Assembly (NCBI GenBank): GCA_030220185.1 | Contig: JASPKZ010003421.1 | Coordinates: forward strand, 976,001-1,040,000 | Length of the DNA stretch: 64,000 nt | Direction: 5' to 3' | Source of the DNA: Diploptera punctata | Taxonomy: Eukaryota > Arthropoda > Insecta > Blattodea > Blaberidae | Shown here: positions 1-11,519 of the stretch, piece after piece | Layout: every line of letters begins with the position of its first letter | How positions within the stretch are numbered: position 1 is the first letter of the stretch | Program-made: the position numbers and the translations under genes | The notes under the pieces: model-generated | Told to the model about the DNA's origin: nothing | Databases searched by the model: none | Seen by the model: only the letters and a program-made list of their open reading frames with translations

Positions 1-217
1 CGGTGCCCACCCACATCATGAGATATTTGGGTAGCTAAAATAAGTAGCGGTTCCAGGTTGAGAAAACCAACTGGCGCCCCCGAAATTCTCACCACATGTC
101 ACCCCTACACTGTCTGGATGATCGTCTACATCTGTGAATAACACATATAGATGTGAGGCCAGCAGCAGGCTGGTAGGTTCAGGGCTTCTAGACCAGTCGC
201 GCCGTGGAGTAATAGTA
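1..217 (+). repeat. SINE-C copy, head cut off by window edge
   Basis: Matches, in the opposite orientation, the body of the elements at 5288-5578 and 33463-33785. Shared landmarks include a 'TTTGGGTAGCTA' block, a 'CACATGTCACCCC' block and an ending close to 'GGAGTAATAG'. The tRNA-like head seen in the 33 kb copy lies to the left of the window. It is a non-coding, Pol III-type retroposon body. Confidence 0.75.
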
Positions 218-293
218 AAAGCATCATCAATAATCTAAATACCTTTAATCTTATACATAACAATATCATTGTACACGGCAATGGCTGGTGGAA

Positions 294-1074
294 TCTCGTA
301 ATATATAAAAATGAATGTTTGTTTGTTTGTTCGTACTTTATGCGCGGCCATACCGTTGATCAGATTGTGATGGGGCTTTTTGAAAAATATTGAGGAGATT
401 CCCGGGATGAACATAGGCTATAAAAGAGTTGTGATACTCAACTCCTACACCCTTGAAAACCGCCCTTGTAGTGGAAAACGTGAAAAAAGTAGCTCTTTGG
501 ACGCTAAAATGGCTTACGCTGCCTAAACCATTACAAATACACAAAATTAATGTACACAGAATTGAATATCTCAAAACACTCTACAAAAAAGTCTGGGACA
601 GCATATGATTTTCTCTTACGGATAACTCACAATAACCATTTTTGTCTTTCATTGATGCCAAGAAGATCGAGACAAGTATGTAGATTCCTGTGCAAGCATG
701 GCAGTACATGGCGGGCATTCTTTTACGGATAACTCACAATAACGAATTTTATGCCAAGAAGATCGAGATAAGTATATTCCCGGACAACACCGGGTAATCA
801 GTACGGGGAATCTTAAAATAATTACGATATAAATTTATAATTATTATTCATTTTACTTATTCAACTAATCATAAGAAGTGCATTCATTTTTCTCTTTGAG
901 CTCATTTATGCCAAGAAGATCGGGATGAGTAGATTCCCGGACAACGCGGGTAAACAGCACAGTGTGTCTAAAATAATTACGATATATAAATGTTTCCTTT
1001 CACTTATTTAACTAAACAAAACACATTAATTTTCATTTATTTAGGTGTTGCAGCGCAAGCCTGGCATTAGCTAG
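294..1074 (+). mobile_element. Non-autonomous Helitron (Helitron-A copy 1)
   Basis: The element starts with TC, immediately after a host A, and ends in TTAGCTAG before a host T. This is the A|T insertion pattern and the CTAG-type 3' end expected of Helitrons. The 5' block 'TAATATATAAAAATGAATG' is followed by a GTTT repeat and a TTCGTACTTTATG block. These recur at the starts of the copies at 19315-20134 and, inverted, at 29698-30510. The interior holds two or three degenerate sub-repeats around 'GCCAAGAAGATCGAGA' and 'ATTCCCGG'. No Rep/helicase is encoded, so it would depend on an autonomous relative for rolling-circle mobilisation. Confidence 0.8.
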
Positions 1075-1089
1075 TAAGTAATAAAACTA

Positions 1090-1378
1090 ACTTTACTTAA
1101 AGCGGCTCCATCGTTCAAATGGTTAGTCACTCTCCGTCTGTCTCTGGAATCCGAGTTCGTATCTCTTTCATTTCATATGGGGTTCGAGGTAGACGAATCG
1201 AGATTTCTCCCGTCTTCCCCTGTCAAAAACTTCAGTTCACTACTTCTTCATGTGATGGTGCTTCAGGTCTGGTCAGGCGACTCCTGTGTACATCAAAGAC
1301 CTTCAATAATACAATCTTCATATCATCTCATCCGTCAACCTGGCATTACGCGGGATACGAGTATTTACAATATTTAAA
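1090..1378 (+). repeat. SINE-D copy with tRNA-like head
   Basis: The left end has an A-box-like 'TCAAATGGTTAG' and, about 30 bp on, a B-box-like 'CGAGTTCG'. This is the layout of a tRNA-derived internal Pol III promoter. The body has 'CTGGTCAGGCGACTCC' and 'AAAGACCTTCAATAAT', shared with the minus-strand copy at 16060-16205. It lies directly behind a Helitron 3' end. Confidence 0.6.
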
Positions 1379-1383
1379 AATGT

Positions 1384-1460
1384 CGTTTCCCTTAAAATTC
1401 CACGGACCATGACCGGAATCGAACCTGTGAATTTCGGATCCAGACGCGGCGGTGTTATAA
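1384..1460 (-). repeat. tRNA-like head fragment
   Basis: Read on the minus strand, it contains 'GGTTCGATTCCGG', a clean B box, in a short stretch facing the SINE-D body. It could be the head of a second SINE inserted tail-to-tail. There is no second copy in the window to fix its limits. Confidence 0.35.
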
Positions 1461-2042
1461 ATAAACCACTAAAGCTAGTAAATTATGAAAATGCATGGAA
1501 CCAAAACTTAGTTTATTGTACAAGAGGGCTTGGTATTGGAGAAATAGAACCGTTAAATATCAGTAGAGATGAAAGTGTGCGCGTTGTGAACATGTTACAG
1601 TAAAGACACAAAAGAGCAAAGTAGAACATAAATAAGAGAAGCGGTGGAGCCGGGCCCGTGATATCACGTAGAATGAAAGAGACAGGTGTAAATGAAATGC
1701 GATAGGCTCTCTCCACGTTGCGAGGTGAGAAGAGAAAAATAACTTCATAGCCTGGAGAGATTGCAAATCTCTTACTTTACTTGTATCTTCAGCATTAAAA
1801 TTAATACATTTTCTCTCTTATGTTATAACTTATAATACAGAATTTCCCACAACTATTATGTCACATCAAAGCATTGATGATAGAGGAGTCGAAACTGAGT
1901 ATTTTCAAGTTGGAACTCAATTTAAGACTCAATTATTAAACGAATAACATGGTCCATTGTTATTAAATGTTCCAGATTTTGTGTAGATTGAAGTGGTAAT
2001 TATGATTATTAATTCCCTATCTCAAATATATATATTTTTTTG
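1461..2042. other. No gene seen
   Basis: AT-rich sequence with only short chance frames on both strands. I see no domain, tRNA or repeat shared with the rest of the window. Confidence 0.5.
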
Positions 2043-2830
2043 TATTTAACTATTACCCGGCATACGCTGCTAATCTTAAATAAAGAACAATAATGTGTTT
2101 TTATGTTTAGTTGAATAAGTAAAAGGAAAAATAATTATAAATTTATATCGTAATTGTTTTTAGATACTCCGTGCTGATTACCTGGCGTTGTCCAGGAATC
2201 TACTTATCCCGATCTCCTTGGCATACAATAGCTGAAATACGTAGCGTAGTGGTTAAAGCACTGCGCTACAAGCCGGAAGGTCGAGGGTTCGAGTCCCGAT
2301 GGGGTCAGGATTTTTAGACTAGCCCAAACCTTCTGGCGGCACTATGGCCCTGGGGTCGACGCAGCCTGTAACGGAAATGATTACCAGACGCATGTTCTGG
2401 GGATAAAAGCGGCCTTCAAGGCTGACATAAAAGTGCCGATTTTCTAGAAAAAGTAGGATCCTTAACCTCCTACTACTTCAAGGGCCTCTTGAGGCCTGTA
2501 GTGGGATCATTTTACACTTTACGACAATTAATGTGTTTTTATGTTTAGTTGAATAAGTAAAAGGAAAAATAATTATAAATTTATATCGTAATTATATTTA
2601 GATAGCGCTTGCTGATTACTCGGCGTTGCCCGGCAATATACTTTTCCCGATATACTCGGCATAAATGAACTGAAAGACAACATTCGTTGTTTTGAGTTAT
2701 CCGTAAAAGAATACCCGTCGTGCGCTGCTACGCTTGCCCGGGAATCTACTTATCCATCTTCTTGTCATCAATCAGAGACAAAAAATGGTTAATGTGAGTT
2801 ATCCTAAAAGAGTGAAATAGAGAAGTGATT
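2043..2830 (-). mobile_element. Helitron-A fragment, interrupted by SINE-A
   Basis: The left edge 'ACCCGGCATACGCTGCTA' is the reverse complement of the Helitron-A 3' end region. The blocks 'TTGAATAAGTAAAAGG' and 'TTATAAATTTATATCG' occur twice, once on each side of the nested SINE (2236-2516), and reflect the family's internal sub-repeats. The 5' end with TCTAAT is missing, so this copy is truncated as well as interrupted. Confidence 0.7.
2236..2516 (+). repeat. SINE-A copy (tRNA-derived)
   Basis: A box 'TAGCGTAGTGGTTAAAGC' and B box 'GGTTCGAGTCCC' sit about 30 bp apart. They are followed by the SINE-A body 'CTGGCGGCACTATGGCCC', 'GGGGTCGAC' and an ending 'TGTAGTGGGATCA' then a CTTTA-type tail. 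Better-bounded copies are at 25728-26044 and 47694-47989. It sits inside a Helitron, so it is the younger of the two. Confidence 0.85.
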
Positions 2831-2872
2831 GTACCACATCTACAATTCTTAGCTATACATAAAACACTTTAA

Positions 2873-2874
<2 letters not shown>

Positions 2875-2917
<43 letters not shown>
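2875..2917. repeat. (TA)n microsatellite
   Basis: An uninterrupted run of about 21 TA units. Confidence 0.97.
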
Positions 2918-2919
<2 letters not shown>

Positions 2920-3424
2920 ATTGATCTTAAATAATGAATTAATAAAAATATTAAAGTATATAAGAGCTATCATTAAATCATGTCACATTTTTAAGGACAT
3001 CACTAAACAGAATACAAGACGCGAGAGGGTAACTAAACGATACAAATCGAAGAGTTCCACTATTAATATGTCGGATTAAAAATAACCAGCTGCTACTTTT
3101 ATTTTTAACCTTTCAGCGCTTTTCATTCTAGAGGTTTTAATCCCTGAACTTGATTTAGACAATAATAATCTTCTTATTCTTCTCTATTGCAGTTATCATC
3201 TCATCTTGTAGGCAGTTTGACATGCCACACTCCGACCGGAACTTATAGTGCACGAACGATTGGGAGAGGGACTTTAAACGTTAGATCATACACATAGGTT
3301 TTTTTACATCCCACATGAAAATAAAGGGCCTGCCAGAATGGGCGATCAGCTCAATATCAGGGACTCCTCCTCAACATTTAAAACGAAAAAATCATTCACT
3401 TACACATTCTTACTAAACATGGCG

Positions 3425-3625
3425 GATATGATAATGATGATACTATGTTGACCTGATGATGGTTGGGGACCATTTGGGCCTTAAATGTTCGTGACATTTA
3501 TCTTACAGGTGAGGAAAAACCTTGTAAAAACCAATCACCCAGGGAATATGTCCCGACCGAGGATCGAATCTGGGCCTTCTGCGTACGAGGCAGAGACGCT
3601 ATCCCGAGAACATAGCGGTGTAATA
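3425..3625 (-). repeat. SINE-E fragment
   Basis: The minus strand carries 'GATTCGATCCTCGGTCGGG', a B box, and the SINE-E body landmarks for TGTAAGAYAAATGTC and GGCCCAAAYGGTCC. It has diverged from the copies at 21064-21394, 32296-32640 and 35895-36215. The distal half of the body is missing. Confidence 0.65.
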
Positions 3626-3979
3626 AGTGATGATGATGATAATAAATAATAATCATAATAATAATAGTAATAGTAATAAAAATGTCATCTCTAATATATT
3701 GAAGCAATATAATAAAATACTATAGATTTTTAATATTCTATCAGTAGTTTAAATCAGTACAACAAGATTAGGTGATCAGTTTATACATTATTTGGATATT
3801 TGAATGTGCATGTTACTAATTCCGTTTGAAGAGATGACAGACATTTAATTAAATGTTATTTTGGTATTGTTCTGTGCATCCGTTTATAAATTCAAACAAA
3901 ATATATCATGAACCATATATTTATACTGTTTCATAAATATAAAATCATAGTTGTTATGAACAATAAGTTGTTCAAAGAG

Positions 3980-4021
<42 letters not shown>

Positions 4022-4061
4022 GTAATAGTAATAGTAGTAATAATAATAATAATTATAATAA
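3980..4061. repeat. (AAT)n microsatellite
   Basis: An imperfect run of AAT with AGT interruptions, directly upstream of a truncated LINE 3' end. Confidence 0.95.
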
Positions 4062-4690
4062 TGAGGAAATGGCTGAATTAAAATACCTAGGAACAATAAT
4101 CACAAATAGGAATGAGATGCACAAAGACATTAAACATAGGCTCAATTCTGCAAATGCATGCTATTTTGCATTGCAGAGACTCTTGATGTCCCAACTCCTT
4201 TCAAAAAACGTTAAACTGAAAATGTATAAAACTATTATTACACCAGTTATATTATATGGGTGCGAAACATGGACTCTTACTTTAAGGGAGGAAAGGAGAT
4301 TACAAATATTTGAGAATAAAATACTTAGGACATTTTTTTGGACCAAAGAGAGATGAACAGACAGGTGAATGGAAAAGACTACATAACAATGAACTACATT
4401 GTCTTTATAGGAAGCCAGATATAATAAGAACAGTTAAGTCTCGTAGACTGCGATGGGCAGGACATGTTGCACGTATGGGGAATGAAAGACTTGCATGGAA
4501 GCTTCTTTTACGAAAACCAGAGGGAAAACACCCAGTTGGTAGACCAAGAATGAGGTGGGAGAATAACATTAACTATGATTTGAGGGAAGTAGATTATACG
4601 GGAATGATTGGAAAGCATTAGCTCAGGATAGGGATGCATGGAGAGCTTATGTTCGCGCGGCCATGAACCTACGGGTTCGATAGTGCCAGT
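4062..4690 (+). pseudogene. RTE-type LINE (RTE-A), 5'-truncated C-terminal end
   Basis: The first frame reads a thumb-like segment with 'KYLGTIITNRNEMHKDIKHR' and 'ILYGCETWTLT'. After a frameshift near 4335 comes 'RRLRWAGHVARMGNERLAW' and 'GRPRMRWENN'. A second frameshift near 4605 precedes the end of the frame. The same C-terminus occurs at 26299 onward and at 53471 onward on the minus strand. The copy ends in GTGCCAGTGAGTAAGTAA, matching the AGTAAGT-type tails of the other copies. It lacks endonuclease and polymerase domains and cannot be functional. Confidence 0.85.
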
Positions 4691-4726
4691 GAGTAAGTAA
4701 TAATAATAACAATAATAATAGTAAGT

Positions 4727-5165
4727 TCAACCGATATCAAATGATGTGTGGCACCATAAGAAGAACCCTCCGAAAGACTCGAAGAGAAACTCAGCTCAGG
4801 TTTTATAAAATCATGGCTGGTCCTGTTCTTTTATATGGATCTGAATCTTGGGTACTTACAAAAAAGGATATCTCACACATCCAAGCCACTGAAATGAAAA
4901 TTTTAAGATCCGTAAAAGGATGTACACGCATGGATAGATTACACCATGAATCAATAAAAATGAACTGGAGATATTTTCAATAGTCGATAAACTAGAAGAG
5001 CACAAATACTAATGGAAAGAACATTTAGACAGAATGAACAACACAAGATTACCCAGAAGATCAACACCTACAAACCACATGGAAAAAGATGTTGGGACGG
5101 CCAAGGAAACGATGGACTTGACACCGGAACAGGTCGCATTGACATAATCCTGGAAAGAATAATAA
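4727..5165 (+). pseudogene. LINE-2, 3'-end fragment
   Basis: The translation has 'LLYGSESWVLTKKDISHIQA', 'RSVKGCTRMDRLHHESIK' and, in a shifted frame, the GRPRKRW-like region. These are C-terminal features of RTE-like LINEs. Close relatives lie at 23427-23991 and 50427-51055. The 3' tail runs into an (AAT)-rich repeat. At least one frameshift is present (stop at 4981-4983). Confidence 0.8.
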
Positions 5166-5287
5166 TAACAACAATAATAATAATACAGTAATAATAATAA
5201 TACTATACATTTTGACAAATAAATTAGTATTGTTTGATTGTTAATATCAGAATGCCGTTCCTCTAAGTTTTCTTTCTTTGGTATTTT

Positions 5288-5578
5288 AAAAACTCAGTGG
5301 CGCGAAAGGTCTAGAAGTCCGTTGGCCTATCACACGGTTGCTGGATTCACATTTATATGTGCATGCAGAAGATTACGATCATCCAGAGCATTTATGGATG
5401 ATGACCCGTTATAGTGGGTTTCTCAGTCTGGAGGCTCTAATTACTTTTACTAGGTGAGCACCGGTTCTATAGACCTATTGGCAGAAATTTCACGATAAAT
5501 TTTCTTCCCTCGTGAGGATTCGAATGAGTATATTTTCTGTAGCTCTGCGCCAACGACACTGGGCTACGTGCGAGACGA
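5288..5578 (-). repeat. SINE-C copy
   Basis: On the minus strand it has an A-box-like 'TAGCCCAGTGTCGTTGG' and a B-box-like 'CATTCGAATCC'. A body shared with 1-217 and 33463-33785 follows. An AT-rich word similar on both sides (TATTTTAAAAA / TATTAAAAAAA) may be a decayed target duplication. Confidence 0.7.
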
Positions 5579-7771
5579 ATATTAAAAAAAGAAAAAAGAA
5601 CCAAAATTATCAATTGGTTTAAAAATATGTGAGCGCGGGAGTAGTGTATGGTTCGTGTGTGTGTGTGTGTGTACGTATTTGTGCGAGTCCAATGTCAATG
5701 CATTGCATATTTCGTGCTTCGGATTCCTCACTCGCAGAGGGTTGTTGATAATGTAGTCTATTTTTAATTTATTCGTTATCTTAGGAGGTGTTATATAGGT
5801 GATGAGAATATGTATTGTGTATAGAGAGAAGCGTAGGATGAGTTTATGTTTTAAGTGTACTGTGTAAGAGATGATGATGAGAAGAAGGAAGAAGATTAAA
5901 CTCGCTGCCGTCACGTAGGATACTCCTGTCGAATGGAGACTGTCAGGCTTAACGTCTTCATCCCATAGAACCACAGCCCTATCATATCCCTACTCAACTT
6001 ATGTGGAGATGCAATCACAAAAGGACTTCGATAGAGACAATGTAAGAGTGAGACGCTAACTTCTTCTCCTTTCCTGCACTGTGTAACAGGTAAACGCCAC
6101 CTCTAAATGTTTACACACTCGCAGTAGGCCTACTTTTTCTACTAGCCTATACTAAATAAACTATGAGCATATTACATCATCAAACATCATTATAATAAAA
6201 GAAAGCTGGAACCTAATCCATTTTAAAAATATAATTAAATTGAGGAAAGAGTACATAACATCTAGATTAACCCTTTGATAGTCACATATTTCTTTGTACA
6301 TTTTATGCTATTTTACAGTTATTGATTTATTATAATATTAAAAGGTATGTTTATTAAAGGTAAATAAAACATTAAAGTACTATCAGAAATGACGGTAGTG
6401 ATTGGAAAACAGTCTAATTTCTTTAATTTAACTTCACAGATGTTTACAAGAAATACCAAATTCACATTATTTATTTAATAATATTTCACTGATTTCACAC
6501 AAATAATTTGCTGCTAATAAAGTCTCTTCAACTGTGTTTATCTTTACACTCAGTTCCACACACTCATTGGCAGCTTCATTAAACACATTTACTTATTCGT
6601 CGTTTTTTCTCGCTCTTCTATACTTTCACTGATCTACTAAACACAACTGGTCGATCAGACTTGGCAATTCCTTATATATGCGAGGGTAGGAATAATCTGG
6701 GCCACAGTCTACACTTTTCTCGATTTGAAGCCTCGAGAGTCAGATTCGTCTAAAATCGAAGTTCTCTGGATAATTACATCTCCATAAATCACTCCTGGAG
6801 AGATCGTTTGCTGTTTATAAACAACCCGGATCTAACTCCTATTGATTTATAAGGAGTCCTGCTGCCACCCCCGAAATTAAAGGCGGTATTATGAACAACG
6901 GTTCAACATTGCGTGGTATTATATTATAAAAAACAACTAATATCAGCTGTTTATCTTCAACCAAGTTATATAGTTTCCATTGTTCACTATCGTATGATAA
7001 TCTCGACTCTGCTGATTAGATTTAAACATCGCCAAATAATTCTAAACAAGTCCTTTGTTACGTCCATCATTCAAGATAATAAGTCTTGATCTTCTTGGTG
7101 TGATATGACTTGAATATATATTTCGTCTCTATAAAAAGTAGGACGCCTTTCTTCTTTAAACTTTCTTTACAAACGCAGATATAAAATTCGTAACTTTCGA
7201 AATTCGTGGATTTCAACTAATACTGCTCCATTGCTCTAAGTTTTTCCCCAGAAAAATACCTGTATTTTTAATTATGTTTCTTAAACTTATTTTACAGCGT
7301 TTGAAACTAATTAATTCCTTCAATTGATATGTAGTTTTCCAATATTGTAGAAACAGTATTGTAACTAAAAATTATGTATGGATCGTCTAACAGTGCACTT
7401 GTCTGTCAAAGACGTTTATATCGGCTACACGTTTGGGTATCTCGTGGCAGTTTTCAAGTGAATCGAATGAAGTCCCTCTGTAATAATTCTTTGGAAAGTT
7501 TACAAACGCTCTCTAGTAACTTCTGACACCATATGTTGGACTTTAACTACGCTCTGTATTATCCTACTTATGATCCCATGTATAGGGTTTACATTATACG
7601 TTGTAACCACTCGAGCGGTGTTTTAACTCTCCGCTACGAAGCCTGTATTCGACGCACGCGCGGCTTCCCTGCTGTCGCTGTATAAAAAGTATTAGAAATA
7701 ATCTTACAATATAACATGTTGAAAGTGTGGACCTTCCTGAGGTATACAGGCATTGTATCTAAAACCACATT
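5579..7771. other. About 2.2 kb without a recognisable gene
   Basis: It contains a (TG)n patch near 5655. An open minus-strand frame of 130 codons (5582-5974) has one hydrophobic stretch (about residues 25-40) and a His-Thr repeat read from the microsatellite. I regard it as chance. No relatives of the rest are seen in the window. Confidence 0.5.
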
Positions 7772-7900
7772 CTAGCTGAGTGAAAGTAGCATTTCAGCAG
7801 GAAATGTCTGAATAAATTCTTCACGTATTCGGCGAGCAGATTTGTACTTAAAATAATTTTTACGCACGAAAATACGATATACCAGCGAAATCGGTCTCAC
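7772..7900 (-). pseudogene. Mariner-like transposase N-terminal scrap
   Basis: The frame reads a helix-turn-helix-like segment with 'KNYFKYKSARRIREEFIQTF', ending in a stop. This resembles the N-terminal DNA-binding part of mariner-superfamily transposases with long terminal repeats, such as the one at 36230-37881. No catalytic domain or inverted repeats were found nearby, so the assignment rests on about 40 residues. Confidence 0.4.
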
Positions 7901-8415
7901 CATGATGATAACGGTAACTGCATCTACTTACCGTAAAGGGCAAATCGGATGCCTCTATAATGTAGACCCGATATTTATAAGCATTCCAAACAATTTCACG
8001 AGTCTAGCTATACCAATATTTTTATTTTTATTTTGATGCAACCAGAGTCATTATTATACTATAAGTTACAAATAAAAACAAAAAAAAAATAAAAAAAACT
8101 AGTACAGACCGTCTCCACAAATTCACGTTTAAACTTCACTGGTGCTGTAAGATAAAGTTTCATTGATAAATTGTTGAACTATTCCATTAAATGAGGTCCT
8201 CTGTACAGCCAGTCTGATCGTCCACTCAAATCCACACACCAAAAAAAAAAAAAAAAAAAAAACGGTCGGTTTACCGTCAGATACTTAGATTTCAGGTTCA
8301 TTAAGTAACCCACTATAGTTATACTGCATGTGATAAGCAAATGTATTATTCCTTATGTGATCTGTTTATACTGAGAGCTAACGGGATTGGCTTGAATACA
8401 CTGACGCAGCACATG

Positions 8416-8852
8416 TCAAACAGTAACACGCTTTGTCTCATGACTAAGAAGCAAGGATTTCTTTGTGCTAAAACAAAAATTACTCAAAGTACATAAACAG
8501 TTCTTTTCTATTATTTCATCTTTAATGAAGTTTATTATGAACTCGAAGGCTTGTTTATGAAAGTCTCTATACGTATGCCAACTATATTCCTTATAGTCTT
8601 CAAAGAGCCTCCTTTCTTTGGTTTGATAAGCTGCGTAACAGGATTTGTGGTAAGCAACAGTTTGATGTTCAAGTTCCGAAAGTATCTCAGAATCATCTAG
8701 AATAGTTGCCATTTCTTTACTTGTTCTAAGGATTCATCACCTTGTGGAAATATAAAGTTAAGTATCCCCTTGCCAGATCTCTTCTGTTTGCAGTTGCAAA
8801 ATAGACAAGTGACTTGGTTACCAGATGTAGATGCTCTTGATGTTGATGGCAC
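8416..8852 (-). pseudogene. Exon of an unknown gene with CxxC and YHKSCY motifs
   Basis: A polypyrimidine tract and TTTCAG at 8853 give a good acceptor. The frame then reads 'VPSTSRASTSGNQVTCLFCN' with a CLFC pair about 15 residues in. A one-base frameshift near 8710 moves the frame to 'MATILDDSEILSELEHQTVA' and on to 'AYHKSCYAAY' and 'HKQAFEFIINFIKDEIIE'. A CxxC followed by AYHxxCY is a zinc-binding layout I recall from long, unnamed arthropod proteins linked to repeats; that comparison is from memory. The frameshift, or an assembly error, breaks it. The downstream end is the stop at 8416. Confidence 0.5.
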
Positions 8853-9057
8853 CTGAAATAAATAATTTTTCTTAGAGTCAACTACTGAAAATATACGAAA
8901 ACCAATAAAATGCTCGTAAGCCATGTCAGAATATAGTAAATAAAGTAAAAAAAAAGTGATGTTGATAAAGTTATTCCAGGATATACAGTACGGTATACAT
9001 TCTCTGATATAAATGAACAAATAATTTAATAATGAAAACTATTATGGGGCCTATTAC

Positions 9058-9187
9058 CTCGTCAAAGTCGACAGGTATTGAAATGGCATCGGTATTATAT
9101 GCTTTCTTCAGGAGCTTTTGTACTTGAATGTGCTGTAGAATCCAGACATTGATGATGCTTATCAGCTGTTGAAGTACTTGCAAGAAT
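9058..9187 (-). pseudogene. Candidate upstream exon of the same gene
   Basis: It is bounded by TTTTAG (acceptor, ending at 9188) and GAG|GTAATA (donor at 9057). This leaves a 205-nt intron before the exon at 8852. The frame ending 'NTDAISIPVDFDE' joins the next exon in phase 0 and stays open across the whole 130 nt. An alternative frame in its first half is Ser/Thr-rich but closes. The coding assignment is tentative. Confidence 0.35.
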
Positions 9188-9407
9188 CTAAAATAAATAT
9201 TCAATTTATTAAAAGAAGTTAGATTTAGTATTTTCATTAAATAATTAATTTATGATATTAAATAAAAATCTCACAATTAAAATATTTAAAAGTGTATTAA
9301 TGATCATAACTTGGACAGTACTCAAATTTACAGACACAAGGCTTTTCTTTTTAATGTATAATGTCTGAAAATTCAACACCATTCATTTAAATAAAATTAT
9401 AAGATAC

Positions 9408-9568
9408 TTGCTTCTTGATTTGTGACAAAATATTCAAACTCGTCTTTATACTTACTTTTTAAAACTGTAATTCTACTATAACACGTGGAGTGGTAAGCAA
9501 CAAAATCAAGAGATTCTTTGGTTAGCTGAACATAACCGTACTTAATTTTTTTACGAAAAGCCAATTTT
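9408..9568 (-). pseudogene. Second YHxxCY module, possible first exon
   Basis: The minus strand reads 'KIKYGYVQLTKESLDFVAYH' followed by STCYSR and an acidic 'KYKDEFEYFV' stretch. This is a second VAYHxxCY motif like the one near 8640. Possible donors are GTAAGTAT near 9450 and GTATCT at 9407. Neither joins the 9058-9187 exon in an open phase, so an exon is missing or the locus is dead. Confidence 0.4.
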
Positions 9569-10201
9569 GATGCACAATTATTAAAATCAATAACAGATTT
9601 TGTTGAAACACGTTTTACTCATTTTTCATATTTATTTTTTATTTTTTAGAAATATCACAATAATACGTAGCACGTGTTCGACGCAGTTACTTCCAAATAA
9701 TTTCCGACAACAAACAAACGATGTCCTTCTCAATCCCATGTACAAAAATCGTACGCACTCTTTCATTCAACAAACACGTCATGTGCAGTTACTTTCACGC
9801 ATCTTTGCTCACTCCGATTTTTAAACTTTAAAGTCTGGTAATACTATTTCATGGCCTGTTTATTGCAGGCAATACTATACCATCGTGCTTGTAATTAAAT
9901 TATCTTTATTTTGATATGTATTTCAATTGGTAAACAGATCGGTGCAGTCACCTATATTAACTTACCAGTTTATATCTCCTTGTCAGGTAGTCATGACCAG
10001 AAACGAGTAGGCATTACTACCCAGGCATATTCTTTATGTTTCAAACTCAAACGGTTAAAATAATATTTGTTCGGTTATCAAGTGGGTGAACAATTAGAAA
10101 AAAGTTAATTCAAATAATTTTAATTAAATATAGCCATGAACATATTTTAATAGGCAAGTGTTTCTGAATGTTTTCGTCCATATTCGAGATTTAATAAAAA
10201 T
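9569..10201. other. No gene seen
   Basis: AT-rich sequence with short chance frames only. Confidence 0.45.
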
Positions 10202-10214
10202 ATGTTTCATCCGG

Positions 10215-10657
10215 CTGAACACTATGAGAGAGATGAGTTTGGAAGAGATACTAGATTGAAGTTTTATAAAACATTGGCAGTTCCTGCATTACTTTATTGG
10301 AGCGAAACTTGGGTAATGACCAAAAATTGCAAAGTAGAATACAAAGCGCGGAAATGAACTTCCTTAGAAGAACAAAAGGCTGCACAAGATTGGATCGGAT
10401 AAGGAATGAAGATATAAGAACAGAGGTAAATATAGACTATATCCATTGGATGAGAAAATCAGAAAATATAGAGAGAATGGTTTACACATGTGGAAAGAAT
10501 GAATGTATCAAGATTACCAAGAGCAGCATTCAACTACAAGCCACGAGGTTCAAGGAATGTAGGAAGGCCAGTGAAAAGATGGACAGAACAACTGTGAGGC
10601 GAAACAGGCAATTTGCCTAGTCCGTGAAGTGAAGAAGAAGAAGAAGAAGAAGAAGAG
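10215..10657 (+). pseudogene. LINE-4, 5'-truncated 3' end with exact target duplication
   Basis: It is flanked by a perfect 13-bp duplication, ATGTTTCATCCGG, at 10202-10214 and 10658-10670. The translation has 'RLKFYKTLAVPALLYWSETW', then after a frameshift 'SAEMNFLRRTKGCTRLDRIR', then a GRPVKRWTEQL-like end in another frame. It finishes in a (GAA)n tail. The same 3' end, minus strand, is inserted at 43519-43716. This is a classic dead-on-arrival LINE insertion. Confidence 0.85.
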
Positions 10658-10670
10658 ATGTTTCATCCGG

Positions 10671-11410
10671 TAAGTAGATAGGTGAAGGTCGATCTCTCTT
10701 CGGATCTTATACTATAAACTCCATGTTCAAGCTACAAGGTGGTAATAGAATATGTTTGTGTACTGTTGCTTTACGGTGATGTGTATACAGAGTTAGGGAC
10801 TGAGTTTTATATTATAATGTCAGTACTGCGGTCATGACGCTCTGGCAGAATGTCCACTGAGGTGGAAACAATTTGTGCAGTGATTTGTTGTATCTGTTAT
10901 TGATTCCCAGCTGACGGATGTCATTGCAACACGAAATAACAGATGTGATGTGAACTTTGTAGTGTTAATTCCCAATTAACGTTTATTATTCACGATGCTT
11001 ATTTTACTGGAAATGGAAACTAATTGCATGTTAAAAATTAGATTCAGCAGATAGTTATTACCGCATGATTAATTAGATCCAGATAAGTACACATTAATGT
11101 TACAGTGTTTATACATAAAGTCATCACGTATTTAGGATTAATGGTTATATTATAGGCCTATAACATATGTTAAATATTCAATTCCTAAGTATGTATATCT
11201 ATCTCGGAAACCAGTTGTTGCAGATTAGATAACAAATAAGAGAGAAAATCTGAAATGTGGCTTCGTCCGTACAGGAGCTTTAGTTTCTGTTTTTTCATAA
11301 AGTATCGCTTGATGTGAAAAAAAAAATAGTACATCCCTCGAAATAATGTCATATTGTTTGCCGTTTGTAATCGCCTTGTAGCAGTAATAGAAATGTTAAA
11401 CCCATGAAAC
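10671..11410. other. No gene seen
   Basis: Non-repetitive AT-rich sequence with no recognisable frame or structure. Confidence 0.45.
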
Positions 11411-11419
11411 CCACGCACG

Positions 11420-11473
<54 letters not shown>
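11411..11473. repeat. (CA)n followed by (TA)n
   Basis: A compound CA/CG-CA run followed by a short TA run. Confidence 0.95.
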
Positions 11474-11474
<1 letters not shown>

Positions 11475-11519
11475 CTCCGATGATCTATCTATCTACATCG
11501 GTTGATTAATGTCTTCGAC

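Noticed and set aside
3448..3465. CTGATGATGG as a further hammerhead core
   Set aside because: It belongs to the GAT-rich body of SINE-E; there is no stem II or GAAA after it.
5582..5974. 130-codon frame with a hydrophobic segment
   Set aside because: The C-terminal part is translated microsatellite and the rest has no similarity I recognise. AT-rich DNA gives such frames by chance.
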